Under the pieces are notes generated by a model. It saw only the letters and a list, made by a program, of their open reading frames with translations. It was not told the DNA's origin and did not search any database. This document shows, one piece after another, positions 1-7,408 of a DNA stretch of 20,812 bases (the first letter of the stretch is position 1; each line of letters begins with the position of its first letter). The DNA comes from a virus: positions 1 through 20,812 of IMG/VR virus record IMGVR_UViG_3300025435_000117. One strand, 5' to 3'. Both the position numbers and the translations under genes were made by a program.

Positions 1-1
1 T

Positions 2-262
2 GATGGTAAGAAGCATCAGATGAATCCAATGACTGCTCACCGCATCTTGGCTCACCACGACAACTTACACACTCCTGCAGAGAAAGAAGCATTTGCTTCT
101 AGAATCCACAAGAGTGCAGAGTCACTCCATAACTGGATGCACGGTAAGTCAGACGACGAAGAGCTACCAAAGATCAGTCTCGGTGGTGGGGCTAAAGTAG
201 GTGGTCTCGGCGGACGCAGCAGACCGACTATCTCAGGTATGAAGCCAGGTAAGAAGAAATAA
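2..262 (+). CDS. Hypothetical protein, 5' end outside window
   Basis: The reading frame is open from base 2, so the true start probably lies upstream; the first ATG seen is at base 20. The visible part is hydrophilic, with His- and Glu-rich helical sequence (for example EKEAFASRIHKSAESLHNWM). It ends in a Gly/Lys-rich tail with GGGAKVGGLGGRSR followed by PGKKK. I do not recognise the family. Its stop codon overlaps the next ATG (TAATG at 260-264), which suggests translational coupling. It lies before the structural genes, so a virion-related role is possible, but nothing in the sequence proves it. Confidence 0.6.
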   Translation, partial: DGKKHQMNPMTAHRILAHHDNLHTPAEKEAFASRIHKSAESLHNWMHGKSDDEELPKISLGGGAKVGGLGGRSRPTISGMKPGKKK

Positions 263-474
263 TGCCACTAATAATTGCTGGTGATCTTGTCAAAGCAGAA
301 CCGCAACCTCCTGGAAAGTCTTTCAGGGACTTCAGGCAGGAGGTTGCTGCTCAAGTTGAGAATAAGAATATCCAGACTAATTTGAAGAAGATTGAGGCTA
401 AGAAAGCAGAAGTTAAGAACGCTAAGAGAACTTCGGCTTATCATCGAGATATGACGACAGTTCATAAAGTATAA
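262..474 (+). CDS. Small Lys-rich hypothetical protein
   Basis: A 70-residue protein begins in a TAATG overlap with the preceding gene. The N-terminus is hydrophobic and short (MPLIIAGDLV). The rest is charged and helix-prone, with a Lys/Glu-rich stretch (KKIEAKKAEVKNAKR) around residues 42-56. No catalytic motif is visible and I do not recognise it. The stop codon lies inside the TATAAATA box at 470-477, so the promoter of the next transcript overlaps the end of this gene. The coupled start and co-direction support it being real. Confidence 0.6.
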   Translation: MPLIIAGDLVKAEPQPPGKSFRDFRQEVAAQVENKNIQTNLKKIEAKKAEVKNAKRTSAYHRDMTTVHKV

Positions 475-477
475 ATA
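470..477 (+). promoter_or_regulatory. T4-type late promoter box (TATAAATA)
   Basis: This is an exact match to TATAAATA, the single -10 element of T4-family late promoters, which are read by a gp55-type sigma factor with the sliding clamp. It lies 32 bases before the ATG of a structural protein gene and just before a perfect AGGAGG site at 495-500. About 0.6 exact copies would be expected by chance on both strands of this window. Position, orientation and gene type all fit late transcription of the virion genes. Confidence 0.75.
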
Positions 478-509
478 AGAAAAACAAGTTCTCTAGGAGG
501 AAGACTACA

Positions 510-1517
510 ATGGCACAATGGGGTCAAAACGATCAGAGCGTTACTGCTAACAGCTCAACAACTGCAGAATCATCAAAGGGCGCACCTATCGGTACCTACG
601 CCCTAGTTAAAGGTGACCAAGTAAACCGCGCAGACGGAGCTAATGCTCACTTCGGCAATACATCAGCTGGCTCGCGCGCATACACCGATTTTAACATGTT
701 TGGTAACACCACGATCGGTGCTTTTCAAGCAAACGTGGCCAAGGGTGTCTTCGCAGTTAATGCTCAGATGATGCAGTCGACCGGTGGTAACCTCGCTATC
801 GGCATTGTAACATCCGGTGGTTCAGGCTATCAAGCAAACGCTGCAGTTACTCTTACGGTAACAAGTGGTGGTACCGGCGGCGTTGTTAACGCATTCGCCA
901 ATACAACTGCAGGCTCATCCAATGCCGGACGCATCACAGCCCTCAACATTCAGACCAAGGGTTCTGCATATGTTAAGGCTCCTACAGTAGCTATCGCCGC
1001 TCCTGCAGCAATCAGCTTCTATGCTAACTCAACTGGCTTCGCAAACGGAACAGTTGCCGGCGCAGCAAATAGCTCGCTCATCATCACAAATGCCAACTCA
1101 TACTGGCAGGTAGGCGACCGCTTCTATTACGGTGTTCCAACAGCGAATACTCCAATCGCTCCTCTCACCGGCAACACATACTACTACGTATCATTTGCTA
1201 ACACAACCGTAATTAAGCTAGCAGCTACATCCGGTGGTGCAAACATCACCATCACAGATACTCGTACCACAGGTGCTGCAGAAACACACACCATCACCGG
1301 TGATACTGCAACCGGTTATGTAGATACCAACTCAGTGGTACCGCAGGTAACTCATGCCGGTTGGGTACTCCGCACAGAAGGTACAGGCGGTCGTGCAGGA
1401 CGTATTCACTACGAGACACTCGTGGCGATGCACTCAGTCGGTCAGAGCGGAACTACTGCAACTGGCGTATACGGTACAGCTACAGTAACTTCTAACACCG
1501 TCGATCAGTACGTATAA
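510..1517 (+). CDS. Virion structural protein, Gly/Ser/Thr/Asn-rich
   Basis: A 335-residue protein poor in charge and rich in Gly, Ala, Ser, Thr and Asn, typical of beta-rich phage structural proteins. Residues 95-165 contain two related segments: IGIVTSGGSGYQANAAVTL, then ITALNIQTKGSAYVKAPTVA. Both have the form of a strand followed by 'G-x-x-Y' and a second strand, suggesting a small tandem repeat. The conserved-looking C-terminal part (about residues 281-310) includes HAGWVLRTEGTGGRAGRIHYE. I recall this kind of sequence from structural proteins of T4-like marine phages. The start is fixed by a perfect AGGAGG at 495-500, nine bases before the ATG, downstream of a late promoter box. These signals predict abundant late expression. 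Capsid decoration, neck or tail are all possible locations. Confidence 0.8.
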   Translation: MAQWGQNDQSVTANSSTTAESSKGAPIGTYALVKGDQVNRADGANAHFGNTSAGSRAYTDFNMFGNTTIGAFQANVAKGVFAVNAQMMQSTGGNLAIGIVTSGGSGYQANAAVTLTVTSGGTGGVVNAFANTTAGSSNAGRITALNIQTKGSAYVKAPTVAIAAPAAISFYANSTGFANGTVAGAANSSLIITNANSYWQVGDRFYYGVPTANTPIAPLTGNTYYYVSFANTTVIKLAATSGGANITITDTRTTGAAETHTITGDTATGYVDTNSVVPQVTHAGWVLRTEGTGGRAGRIHYETLVAMHSVGQSGTTATGVYGTATVTSNTVDQYV

Positions 1518-1529
1518 TCGGTTTAGAAC

Positions 1530-2549
1530 ATGGCAAATGACTCCAAGAGAGTTTCGCAATTAGGGATCACGACTTCTGTCGCAGCAAACGACAGGATCGT
1601 GGTCTTGACCAATCCTGGGTCTGCCACTGCTAACTTACAGTCAATCACTGTAAACAATTTCAACAACTATGTAAAAATTGCCAATCTTAATAATGGATCT
1701 AATACTCTAAGCTTTGATGCCAATGGCGTTCTAAACTTTCCGAACGGTGTTAAGCTAGGTGCTAACATTGAGGGAGATAACGCTAGCTTTGACATGTATG
1801 CTCCGGCTACTCTAAACTACATGGGATTATCTTATGGGTCAAACGCTTCTACCGGCGCCGCCAGTTATCTTACTTTATACAAGATGGGATCTGATCTCAA
1901 CAGAGAACATCAATTAGGTATTCAAGTTTACAGAGGGACTGCCAACGGAGCCGACGGTGGTCTCACCGGTTGGCAATTTAATTCCAACGGCAGTATAACA
2001 TATCCGGATGGAACAGTAGATTATGGCAACACCATAATTGTTCCAGGAAACTATGATATTCAAAGCATATCAAATACTTATATCCAAACGAGTGCCTCCA
2101 GTGGTGCAAAGACTTGGAATTTTGACACGACTGGAACAGTAACATTCCCAGATAGCTCTACTCAAAGCACAGCTTTTAACTTAGCTTCTGCATATACATT
2201 CACAAACGTTCATACTTACTCAGCTAACGTAACTATTAATGCGTCTGTTAACGTTTCAACAAATACATTAACTCTTGGCACCTCGACAAAAGCTGCAAAC
2301 GGCTACACATACCTCCCAAATGGTATGAAGATGAACTGGGGTTCTTTTGTCTGCAATACCACCAGTAGAATTACTTTCTCCAGCGCGTTCGCAACAGCTT
2401 TAGTATCTCTTACTGTTACACCAAATGGTCCTTACTACGTAGGTGCAAACACTCCTTACATCTTTGCATCTAACACGACCACTGCAAATATCTACTCGGT
2501 CTCTACGACTACCACTAATACTGTTTATTATGTTGCAATAGGATACTAA
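1530..2549 (+). CDS. Tail-fibre-like protein with gp53-like C-terminal domain
   Basis: A 339-residue protein. Three imperfect copies of a fibre motif of the form 'F-x-x-x-G-x-(F/Y)-P-(D/N)-G/S' occur at residues 60-77 (SFDANGVLNFPNGVKLG), 148-166 (WQFNSNGSITYPDGTVDYG) and 196-213 (WNFDTTGTVTFPDSSTQS). These are common in structural proteins of marine T4-like phages. Residues 257-339 fit the C-terminal domain of gp53-like tail fibres: NGYTYLPNGMKMNWGSF, then strands, ending in VYYVAIGY. That domain commonly forms a trimeric receptor-binding tip. It lies 12 bases after the preceding structural gene and is probably on the same late transcript. The function is inferred from motifs. A role in host recognition is likely but unproven. 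Confidence 0.75.
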   Translation: MANDSKRVSQLGITTSVAANDRIVVLTNPGSATANLQSITVNNFNNYVKIANLNNGSNTLSFDANGVLNFPNGVKLGANIEGDNASFDMYAPATLNYMGLSYGSNASTGAASYLTLYKMGSDLNREHQLGIQVYRGTANGADGGLTGWQFNSNGSITYPDGTVDYGNTIIVPGNYDIQSISNTYIQTSASSGAKTWNFDTTGTVTFPDSSTQSTAFNLASAYTFTNVHTYSANVTINASVNVSTNTLTLGTSTKAANGYTYLPNGMKMNWGSFVCNTTSRITFSSAFATALVSLTVTPNGPYYVGANTPYIFASNTTTANIYSVSTTTTNTVYYVAIGY

Positions 2550-2563
2550 TAAAGAAATTTATA

Positions 2564-2962
2564 ATGCATGAAAAATTAAGTGATGATAATTTCTTGATAT
2601 ACTGCGCGAGGTACTACGATAATCCTCAATGCCACTCCACCGAAGAGTTCATTGAAGACTTAAAGAGGATCAAGTATATCAAGAAGCTTATTACTCGCTA
2701 TGTTGATAGCGGTGAGCTCAAAGATAGGTTGATCCTCAATCACTTAATCATACTTTATAATGTGTTTGGTGCCGAGCACATGACTCGCATACTATATCTT
2801 AAAATGAGAGGACAGTTCAAGTACATTAAGCCGTTCTTAATTCTACTTGGAGTCCTGCCTGAAAAGATCTATAATATTAAAGAAGAAGCCGTAATAAATA
2901 CTGATATAATACCTATGGACGACGTCATCGTTCAGTCGCTAAGGAAAGTTAAAGATGACTAA
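2564..2962 (+). CDS. Conserved T4-like phage protein of unknown function
   Basis: A 132-residue helical protein starting with MHEKLSDDNFLIYCARYYDN. The segment EEFIEDLKRIKYIKKLITRY at about residues 27-46 is followed by GELKDRLILNHLIILYNVFG. This pattern looks familiar from short conserved proteins of T4-like marine phages that sit next to structural genes, but I cannot assign a function. No membrane segment or catalytic motif is evident. The SD site is weak. The gene overlaps the next one by 8 bases (2955-2962), which supports a co-transcribed unit. Confidence 0.7.
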   Translation: MHEKLSDDNFLIYCARYYDNPQCHSTEEFIEDLKRIKYIKKLITRYVDSGELKDRLILNHLIILYNVFGAEHMTRILYLKMRGQFKYIKPFLILLGVLPEKIYNIKEEAVINTDIIPMDDVIVQSLRKVKDD

Positions 2963-3158
2963 CTTAAGAGAAGATGGCGCGGCCTTTGCATCTACCACAC
3001 CAGCAAATGCAGCTGGCTCTGGTGGGATTGCTGGAATTGGTGCGGGTGCAGCTGATCAACGTGAGCCCGGAGTAAATAAGAAAAAGAAGAAGCTCCGCGA
3101 CATCACAGTAATGTCAACGCCAATTAAGAGACTCTTGCCAAATGACCTCGAACGATAG
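2955..3158 (+). CDS. Small Ala/Gly-rich basic protein
   Basis: A 67-residue protein that overlaps both neighbours. Residues 8-35 are Ala/Gly-rich (AAFASTTPANAAGSGGIAG). Residues 42-46 are a run of five lysines, followed by LRDITVMSTPIKRLLPNDLER. The Ala/Gly/Pro linker followed by a basic patch suggests a flexible peptide that could bind nucleic acid or a virion surface, but this is only composition. I do not recognise a family. Reality is supported by the tight overlaps (8 bases upstream, 17 bases downstream) and the preserved frame. Confidence 0.5.
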   Translation: MTNLREDGAAFASTTPANAAGSGGIAGIGAGAADQREPGVNKKKKKLRDITVMSTPIKRLLPNDLER

Positions 3159-3522
3159 AATCGACATCGCTCTAGAGAAGCTAACCGAAATCTCAAGTGA
3201 GCTTAAAGCAATGATTGCAGTTCACGAGCAGCGCTTGAACCAGCAAGAAAAAGATACTGGCATCATCTTTAAGCTTCTAGAAAATAGAAGAAAAGAAATG
3301 GATGACAAGATCAATGAGGTCTATGTCGATATGAGTACAAAAGACAACAGCATCCTCGAGCACATCGAGCAGATGAGAAAAGAAGCCAACGAGCAGCACA
3401 AAGCTTTGAATGATAAGATCGGCAAGCTCGAGAAGTTCATCTGGGTAGCAATCGGCGGCGGTATGGTTCTCGTCTGGTTGCTATCATACGTAGCAAATTA
3501 CTTTAAGATTATGGGCCACTGA
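3142..3522 (+). CDS. Coiled-coil protein with C-terminal membrane segment
   Basis: A 126-residue protein. Residues 5-97 are almost wholly charged heptad-like helix (for example EISSELKAMIAVHEQRLNQQ), followed by one strong hydrophobic segment at about 98-118 (KFIWVAIGGGMVLVWLLSYV) and a short tail. This order (soluble coiled coil, then one membrane helix near the C-terminus) resembles XhlA/haemolysin-type and other small phage lysis-associated proteins. The similarity is architectural only. It is the last gene of the structural run, before a new promoter. It shares its layout with the reverse-strand proteins at 5967-7321, so it may act in the same membrane process. Confidence 0.65.
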   Translation: MTSNDRIDIALEKLTEISSELKAMIAVHEQRLNQQEKDTGIIFKLLENRRKEMDDKINEVYVDMSTKDNSILEHIEQMRKEANEQHKALNDKIGKLEKFIWVAIGGGMVLVWLLSYVANYFKIMGH

Positions 3523-3535
3523 CTAAAAATAACTG

Positions 3536-3563
3536 TTTACTTTTCTTCCAATCTGTGTATAAT
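3536..3563 (+). promoter_or_regulatory. Sigma70-like promoter before primase
   Basis: A perfect -10 hexamer TATAAT lies at 3558-3563. A moderate -35 (TTTACT at 3536-3541, four of six matches to TTGACA) is 16 bases upstream. The primase ATG is 27 bases after the -10 box, with GGAG at 3578-3581 placed eight bases before it. The element sits in one of the few intergenic gaps, exactly where structural genes give way to replication genes. This suggests a host-polymerase (early) promoter for the replication module. Confidence 0.6.
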
Positions 3564-3589
3564 AGATATATCGGATTGGAGTTATTGGA

Positions 3590-4609
3590 ATGAATTGGTT
3601 AGAACAGAAGTACATCAGTCTAGTATCCCACAGGCTAGAAAGATTCAGTAGAAAATCAGCGGGTAGGTATAACTTCAGGTGTCCGGTATGCGGGGACTCT
3701 GAGAAAGATAAGTACAAGGCTCGAGCATGGGTCTATGAGGTACAGGGCAAGGGCAGGTTCCACTGCTTCAACTGCTCTACTTCTATGGGAGTTCCCAAGT
3801 TTATCAAGATGCTCGACAGCAACATCTACTCAGAGTACATGCTTGAGAAGATGCGTGACCAGAAGACTCCTGAGCAGGTCGATCTTGAGAACTTTGTTAA
3901 TAAGATGAAGCCGCCTGAGTTTACCAAGACCACGCTCAAGGGGCTCAAGAAAGTAAGTCAACTACGCCACGATCACCCGATAAAGAAGTACATCGATGAG
4001 AGAAAGATTCCTCCAGCTTATCACTCTAAGCTCTACGTCTGTCATAACTTTTTCGCTTATGTCAATGGCCTCATTCCTGGCAAGTTTTCTGCCGAGTCGC
4101 TGAGGCGCGATGAGACACGACTCCTCATTCCCTTTCTTACAAGAGAGAAGAAAGTCCACGCTTTCCAAGGTAGGGCACTGGGCAAGAGCAATCTCAAGTA
4201 TATCACGATTGTTCTCGACGAGTCAGAGCCAAAGATCTATGGAATGGACACGGTTGACCTCACCAAGACTACGTACGTCTTTGAAGGTCCTATTGATAGC
4301 ATGTTTATTCCTAATTCTATCGCTACTGCGGGTGGCGACATCGCTTCTGCTCTATCTATTCTCGACAAGTCAAAGCTGGTAGTGGTTTACGACAATGAGC
4401 CTAGGTCAGCTGACACGATAAAAAAGATTGACAAGGCTAGGTTACTAGGTTATAATGTTTGCATATGGCCGGATAATATCGACGAGAAAGACGTGAACGA
4501 TATGGTAAAGTCTGGAATGAGTCCTGAGTTTATCAAGCACATCATCGATAAGAATACTTATAGAGATCTGGCCGCGAAGCTTGCTCTTACAGCATGGAGC
4601 AAAGTATGA
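3590..4609 (+). CDS. 61: DNA primase, T4 gp61 type
   Basis: A 339-residue protein, close to the length of T4 gp61. The N-terminal zinc-binding domain has C31-x2-C34 (FRCPVCGDS) and C59-x2-C62 (HCFNC), the DnaG-type ribbon that reads the template. A TOPRIM catalytic core follows: the Glu motif FEGPIDS at 231-237 (E232, D236), then VVVYDNE at 264-270 (D268) and DEKDVND at 298-304, which can bind metal ions. It would synthesise RNA primers for lagging-strand replication with a gp41-type helicase encoded elsewhere. The start has GGAG eight bases upstream behind a TATAAT promoter. The end overlaps the next gene as ATGA. Confidence 0.92.
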   Translation: MNWLEQKYISLVSHRLERFSRKSAGRYNFRCPVCGDSEKDKYKARAWVYEVQGKGRFHCFNCSTSMGVPKFIKMLDSNIYSEYMLEKMRDQKTPEQVDLENFVNKMKPPEFTKTTLKGLKKVSQLRHDHPIKKYIDERKIPPAYHSKLYVCHNFFAYVNGLIPGKFSAESLRRDETRLLIPFLTREKKVHAFQGRALGKSNLKYITIVLDESEPKIYGMDTVDLTKTTYVFEGPIDSMFIPNSIATAGGDIASALSILDKSKLVVVYDNEPRSADTIKKIDKARLLGYNVCIWPDNIDEKDVNDMVKSGMSPEFIKHIIDKNTYRDLAAKLALTAWSKV

Positions 4610-4812
4610 TTAAGCTGACAAATATGGCAGACGGCTACCTTGGAATGCCTGTATATATAGCTGTAGATAAGATAGTCTCTGTGTTTGAGGCTAGTGAAGA
4701 TGGTGAGGGAAGTCTCAGCACCGTCGTAATGACTGGACACGACCAACTCTGGGTAGTCGAAGAAGGTCTAAGTGAAGTGATTAAGTTAATAAGGGAAGTG
4801 AAGAATGCATAA
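4606..4812 (+). CDS. Small FlbD-like phage protein
   Basis: The ATG at 4606 overlaps the primase stop as ATGA and has GGAG at 4597-4600, so it is preferred to the in-frame ATG at 4594. The 68-residue product starts MIKLTNMADGYLGMPVYIAV. It has the pattern of a beta-rich N-terminus (about residues 1-45) followed by a short helix (EEGLSEVIKLIREV). This resembles the small FlbD-type fold (start MIKLT, ending in a 'V-x-E-x-x-x-E-V' helix), also seen in phage proteins of unknown role. Function is unknown. It lies between primase and thyX and overlaps thyX by 8 bases. Confidence 0.65.
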   Translation: MIKLTNMADGYLGMPVYIAVDKIVSVFEASEDGEGSLSTVVMTGHDQLWVVEEGLSEVIKLIREVKNA

Positions 4813-5497
4813 TGCTAGAATCGTAGCGGTGACGCAGCCAACCATCAGTAATCCCGATGATCCATTTGACTCTTTAATGGCAGTCGATGACTTCATCGCA
4901 TACGTGGCTCGAGTGTCTAATCCGTCCAACCAGCACAATACTCTTACAGCTAATAAGCTTATTCGGTATCTAGCCAAGCACAAGCACTGGTCACCATTTG
5001 AGATGGTGCACGTGGTTATGGAGATCAACACGACACGAGACATCGCTCGTCAGATCCTGCGTCACCGCAGCTTCACATTTCAGGAGTTTAGCCAGCGCTA
5101 TGCAGACCCTACAGGAGATCTTGGCTTTAGCCATCGAGAGGCACGTTTGCAGGATACAAAGAATCGTCAGAACTCTATCGAGTTATCTCCAAACGACAAG
5201 AAGATCGCTGAGCGCTGGGAGCAAGAACAGAAGTTTATCATTGACAATGTTAAGCGTAGCTATGATTGGGCGATTAAAGCAGGAATTGCAAAAGAGCAGG
5301 CACGGGCAGTTTTACCAGAAGGTCTTACAAATAGCCGTATGTATATGGCTGGTTCTCTGCGTAGCTGGATTCATTACTGCCAACTGAGAATGTCTAATGG
5401 AACTCAGAAAGAGCATCAGGAAGTCGCTACTGATGCTTGGTATCAGCTTACTGCTAAGTTTCCGTCCCTCAAAGACAGCTTAGACATCGGTAATTAA
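4805..5497 (+). CDS. thyX: Flavin-dependent thymidylate synthase ThyX
   Basis: A 230-residue protein of normal ThyX length. The family signature RHR-x7-S is complete: R86 H87 R88, then S96 (RHRSFTFQEFSQRY). The N-terminal HWSPFE at 61-66 and the C-terminal R/S-rich segment (NSRMYMAGSLRSWIHY) also fit. ThyX makes dTMP from dUMP using FAD, NADPH and methylene-tetrahydrofolate. It works here with NrdA/NrdB to supply thymidine nucleotides for phage DNA. It overlaps the preceding small gene by 8 bases. Its 3' end overlaps the end of the convergent DUF4337 gene by 4 bases with no visible terminator, so convergent transcripts could run into each other. Confidence 0.95.
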   Translation: MHNARIVAVTQPTISNPDDPFDSLMAVDDFIAYVARVSNPSNQHNTLTANKLIRYLAKHKHWSPFEMVHVVMEINTTRDIARQILRHRSFTFQEFSQRYADPTGDLGFSHREARLQDTKNRQNSIELSPNDKKIAERWEQEQKFIIDNVKRSYDWAIKAGIAKEQARAVLPEGLTNSRMYMAGSLRSWIHYCQLRMSNGTQKEHQEVATDAWYQLTAKFPSLKDSLDIGN

Positions 5498-5967
5498 AAG
5501 AAAAGCCAGTATCCATTAGAGAATAGCATGCTTGCAAATACTGCACAGCCTACGCTTGCCCAGAGTAGCTCCATGCTAACTGCGAGAATGGAAGTAGAAG
5601 AGAGAACCATGGCGATCTGAAGAAATGTAATAGCCATTGAGTACCAAGGGCTGCGCTTCTTAGCTTCGTCTCTATCAGCTTCGAGTTTACGAGCCTCCGC
5701 CATGATCTCTCTCTTCTCACTCTCGTACTTCGCAATCATCTTCTCGTCCGGCTCTACGCGAAGCTCATAGATATTCTGTTTAATTGACTTTGCCTGATAG
5801 AAAGACCAAGTGTCGTTGATAGAAAGAGTAGCGCTTAAGATCTTGCTGCTGTTGCCATTTGACACGAGAGAAAATACTGCGAGAAGTAGAGCAAAGATAG
5901 AGATCGTGACAGCGCCACGTCCTTTCATAATTGCTTCACCCTCTGATCTTGACATACCTTTTAGCAT
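5494..5967 (-). CDS. DUF4337-family membrane protein
   Basis: A 157-residue protein with a membrane helix at about residues 19-37 (AVTISIFALLLAVFSLV). The DUF4337-like core has NDTWSFYQAKSIKQNIYELR at 51-70. A charged helix follows (KYESEKREIMAEARKLEADR, 80-99), then two more hydrophobic helices at about 109-131 and 134-156. This order and the 'NDTW-x-F-x-QAKS' motif match my memory of DUF4337, a membrane family of unknown function found in bacteria. The start has a strong GGAGGAAAG site just upstream and overlaps the previous gene's stop as TAATG. It is the last gene of the reverse-strand cassette and ends inside the thyX stop region. Three membrane passes are predicted. The role is unknown. 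Confidence 0.75.
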   Translation of the reverse strand: MLKGMSRSEGEAIMKGRGAVTISIFALLLAVFSLVSNGNSSKILSATLSINDTWSFYQAKSIKQNIYELRVEPDEKMIAKYESEKREIMAEARKLEADRDEAKKRSPWYSMAITFLQIAMVLSSTSILAVSMELLWASVGCAVFASMLFSNGYWLFF

Positions 5968-6269
5968 TACTTTCCTCCAATTAAACTCTTAAGTAAACCT
6001 ACACCCTGCTTGGCCTGCATCATGTCAACTGGACCACTCTGAATAGAACCCCAGACTACTGCAACTAGTAACATCAATGTTAGTCCGCAGTTAATGATCT
6101 GGATTACTGAACCTATACCAAGAAGATGCTCTACCCTAACTAACTCACGGGCGAGTAAGCTAACCATCTCGACTTCAGTCTTACATCTCTCAGCTTCATT
6201 TAACCAGAATGCTTTTTCTTTCATCTCGGGAGGGTATCTTCTCTTGACTTCCTGATCTACTATGGCCAT
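5967..6269 (-). CDS. Small single-pass membrane protein
   Basis: A 100-residue protein. Residues 1-48 are charged and helical (EMKEKAFWLNEAERCKTEVE), followed by a hydrophobic segment at about 50-74 (IGSVIQIINCGLTLMLLVAV) and a short Gly/Lys tail. No enzyme motif is seen and I do not recognise a family. Its start overlaps the stop of the upstream gene as TAATG, and its own stop does the same with the DUF4337 gene, so three genes are translationally chained. Its size and single membrane helix would suit a holin or a small membrane adaptor, but this is only architecture. Confidence 0.65.
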   Translation of the reverse strand: MAIVDQEVKRRYPPEMKEKAFWLNEAERCKTEVEMVSLLARELVRVEHLLGIGSVIQIINCGLTLMLLVAVVWGSIQSGPVDMMQAKQGVGLLKSLIGGK

Positions 6270-6820
6270 TATTTGATACCAGCTTTAAATTCTAGTATCG
6301 ACAACCTCTTGTCAACGTTGCCTCTTGATATAGCCGCGTCTAAAGCTAGTTTATCTACGCGGTCGCCCAGTTCTTCTCTCAGCTGCTGTCTACCCAATGC
6401 AGCTTCTGCCTTTATCGCTGCCCTAGCTTGCGCAGCATCTGCCTGCATCTCGAGTGTAATCTTTTGATTGGATGCGATGCTCTTTTCTCTGTCGAGAGTC
6501 ATAGCGGCTCTTGCCAAAGCCGCTTCTTTTTCTACCTTGTCTATCTTCTCATTCAGAGATTCTCTGATCTGTGCCATGTCGATCGTCGTTCCCTGTGGAG
6601 GAATGGCCTTATTATCAGCATTGACGACTACGGCAACTTTGGATTTAAGTTGAATGATCTCGTTGTTAGCGGCACTCAAGGCCGACATCAAGTAAACGAC
6701 GCAGCTAAAGAGAATAGGAATGCCAGCGAATACGATCTTCTCAATCAATGCGCCCTTACTTTGGTTGGAAGCTAACTGTTGCTCGACCGCCGCGATCTTT
6801 TTATCTTCGTCTGTTAACAT
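6269..6820 (-). CDS. Membrane-anchored coiled-coil protein
   Basis: A 183-residue protein. A short charged N-terminus is followed by one membrane helix at about residues 28-50 (IVFAGIPILFSCVVYLMSAL). A long Ala/Glu/Lys-rich coiled coil spans roughly 85-175 (for example ALARAAMTLDREKSIASNQK and AAIKAEAALGRQQLREEL). The anchor-plus-coil layout is similar to i-spanins and other envelope-spanning proteins, though longer than most. It has GGAG eight bases before the ATG. It belongs to a four-gene reverse-strand run in which every product is a membrane protein. The function is unknown. Confidence 0.65.
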   Translation of the reverse strand: MLTDEDKKIAAVEQQLASNQSKGALIEKIVFAGIPILFSCVVYLMSALSAANNEIIQLKSKVAVVVNADNKAIPPQGTTIDMAQIRESLNEKIDKVEKEAALARAAMTLDREKSIASNQKITLEMQADAAQARAAIKAEAALGRQQLREELGDRVDKLALDAAISRGNVDKRLSILEFKAGIK

Positions 6821-6841
6821 GGTTTACTCCATTTTTTATTA

Positions 6842-7321
6842 TTAGAACCCAGGTAGTATCTTAGATAACATGTGATAAGTTGAGTAATCACCACTGGCTT
6901 TTGCCATCATAGCAAACGCTGCTAAGAATACCCATAAGATTGCTGGAACGATGATTATTAACACGCCGCCGAGAATCATTAGCTGTTCTCTCTCTTCTGC
7001 AGCTTCTTTTGCTTCTATCTCAGCGCGCGCGGCAGCTTTAGCCAGTTCGGCTTTATCTTTAAAGTACTTTTCTTTTTCTGCTGCTGAGAGGGTAACGAGC
7101 ATGCGAGCTTCTTCATCTTGAAGCTTCTTTGCATTCTCGGATCTTATTTTGGCATTCTTAATGGCTTGTCTTTGATTCTGTATCTTCATCTTGGCATTTG
7201 CAGCCTCTTTCATGCCCTTACGGTCTCTAAAGAGGTCTGTTATTCCAAATATGGACTCAGCTAGAACTTCGCCCCAAGCCTTGCCTAACTTGGCGGCATC
7301 TTTTGGATCTGTAGGTAGCAT
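6842..7321 (-). CDS. Coiled-coil protein with C-terminal membrane helix
   Basis: The start at 7321 is preferred because GAGAG lies about seven bases upstream; an in-frame ATG at 7354 lacks any SD site. The 159-residue product has a Gly/Lys N-terminus (KLGKAWGEVLAESIFGITDL). A long basic and Ala-rich helix follows at about 35-112, then a strong membrane helix at about 114-138 (LMILGGVLIIIVPAILWVFL) and a short tail. I do not recognise the family. It is the first gene after the minus-strand late promoter box at 7416-7409. Its architecture echoes that of the plus-strand gene at 3142-3522. Confidence 0.6.
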   Translation of the reverse strand: MLPTDPKDAAKLGKAWGEVLAESIFGITDLFRDRKGMKEAANAKMKIQNQRQAIKNAKIRSENAKKLQDEEARMLVTLSAAEKEKYFKDKAELAKAAARAEIEAKEAAEEREQLMILGGVLIIIVPAILWVFLAAFAMMAKASGDYSTYHMLSKILPGF

Positions 7322-7408
7322 TGAAATTCTCTCTTTTTTTATTTTTGTAAACATAAACTAAAGAGAGTTCAATCAGCGTTACATATAAGTAGTTGGTCCA
7401 ATCGTTAA

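Noticed and set aside
4998-5387. 129-codon plus-strand open frame
   Set aside because: It is inside thyX in a different frame; ThyX has its full signature and normal length.
5498-5560. Terminator between thyX and the reverse cassette
   Set aside because: I looked for a GC hairpin followed by a T-run on either strand and found none convincing.
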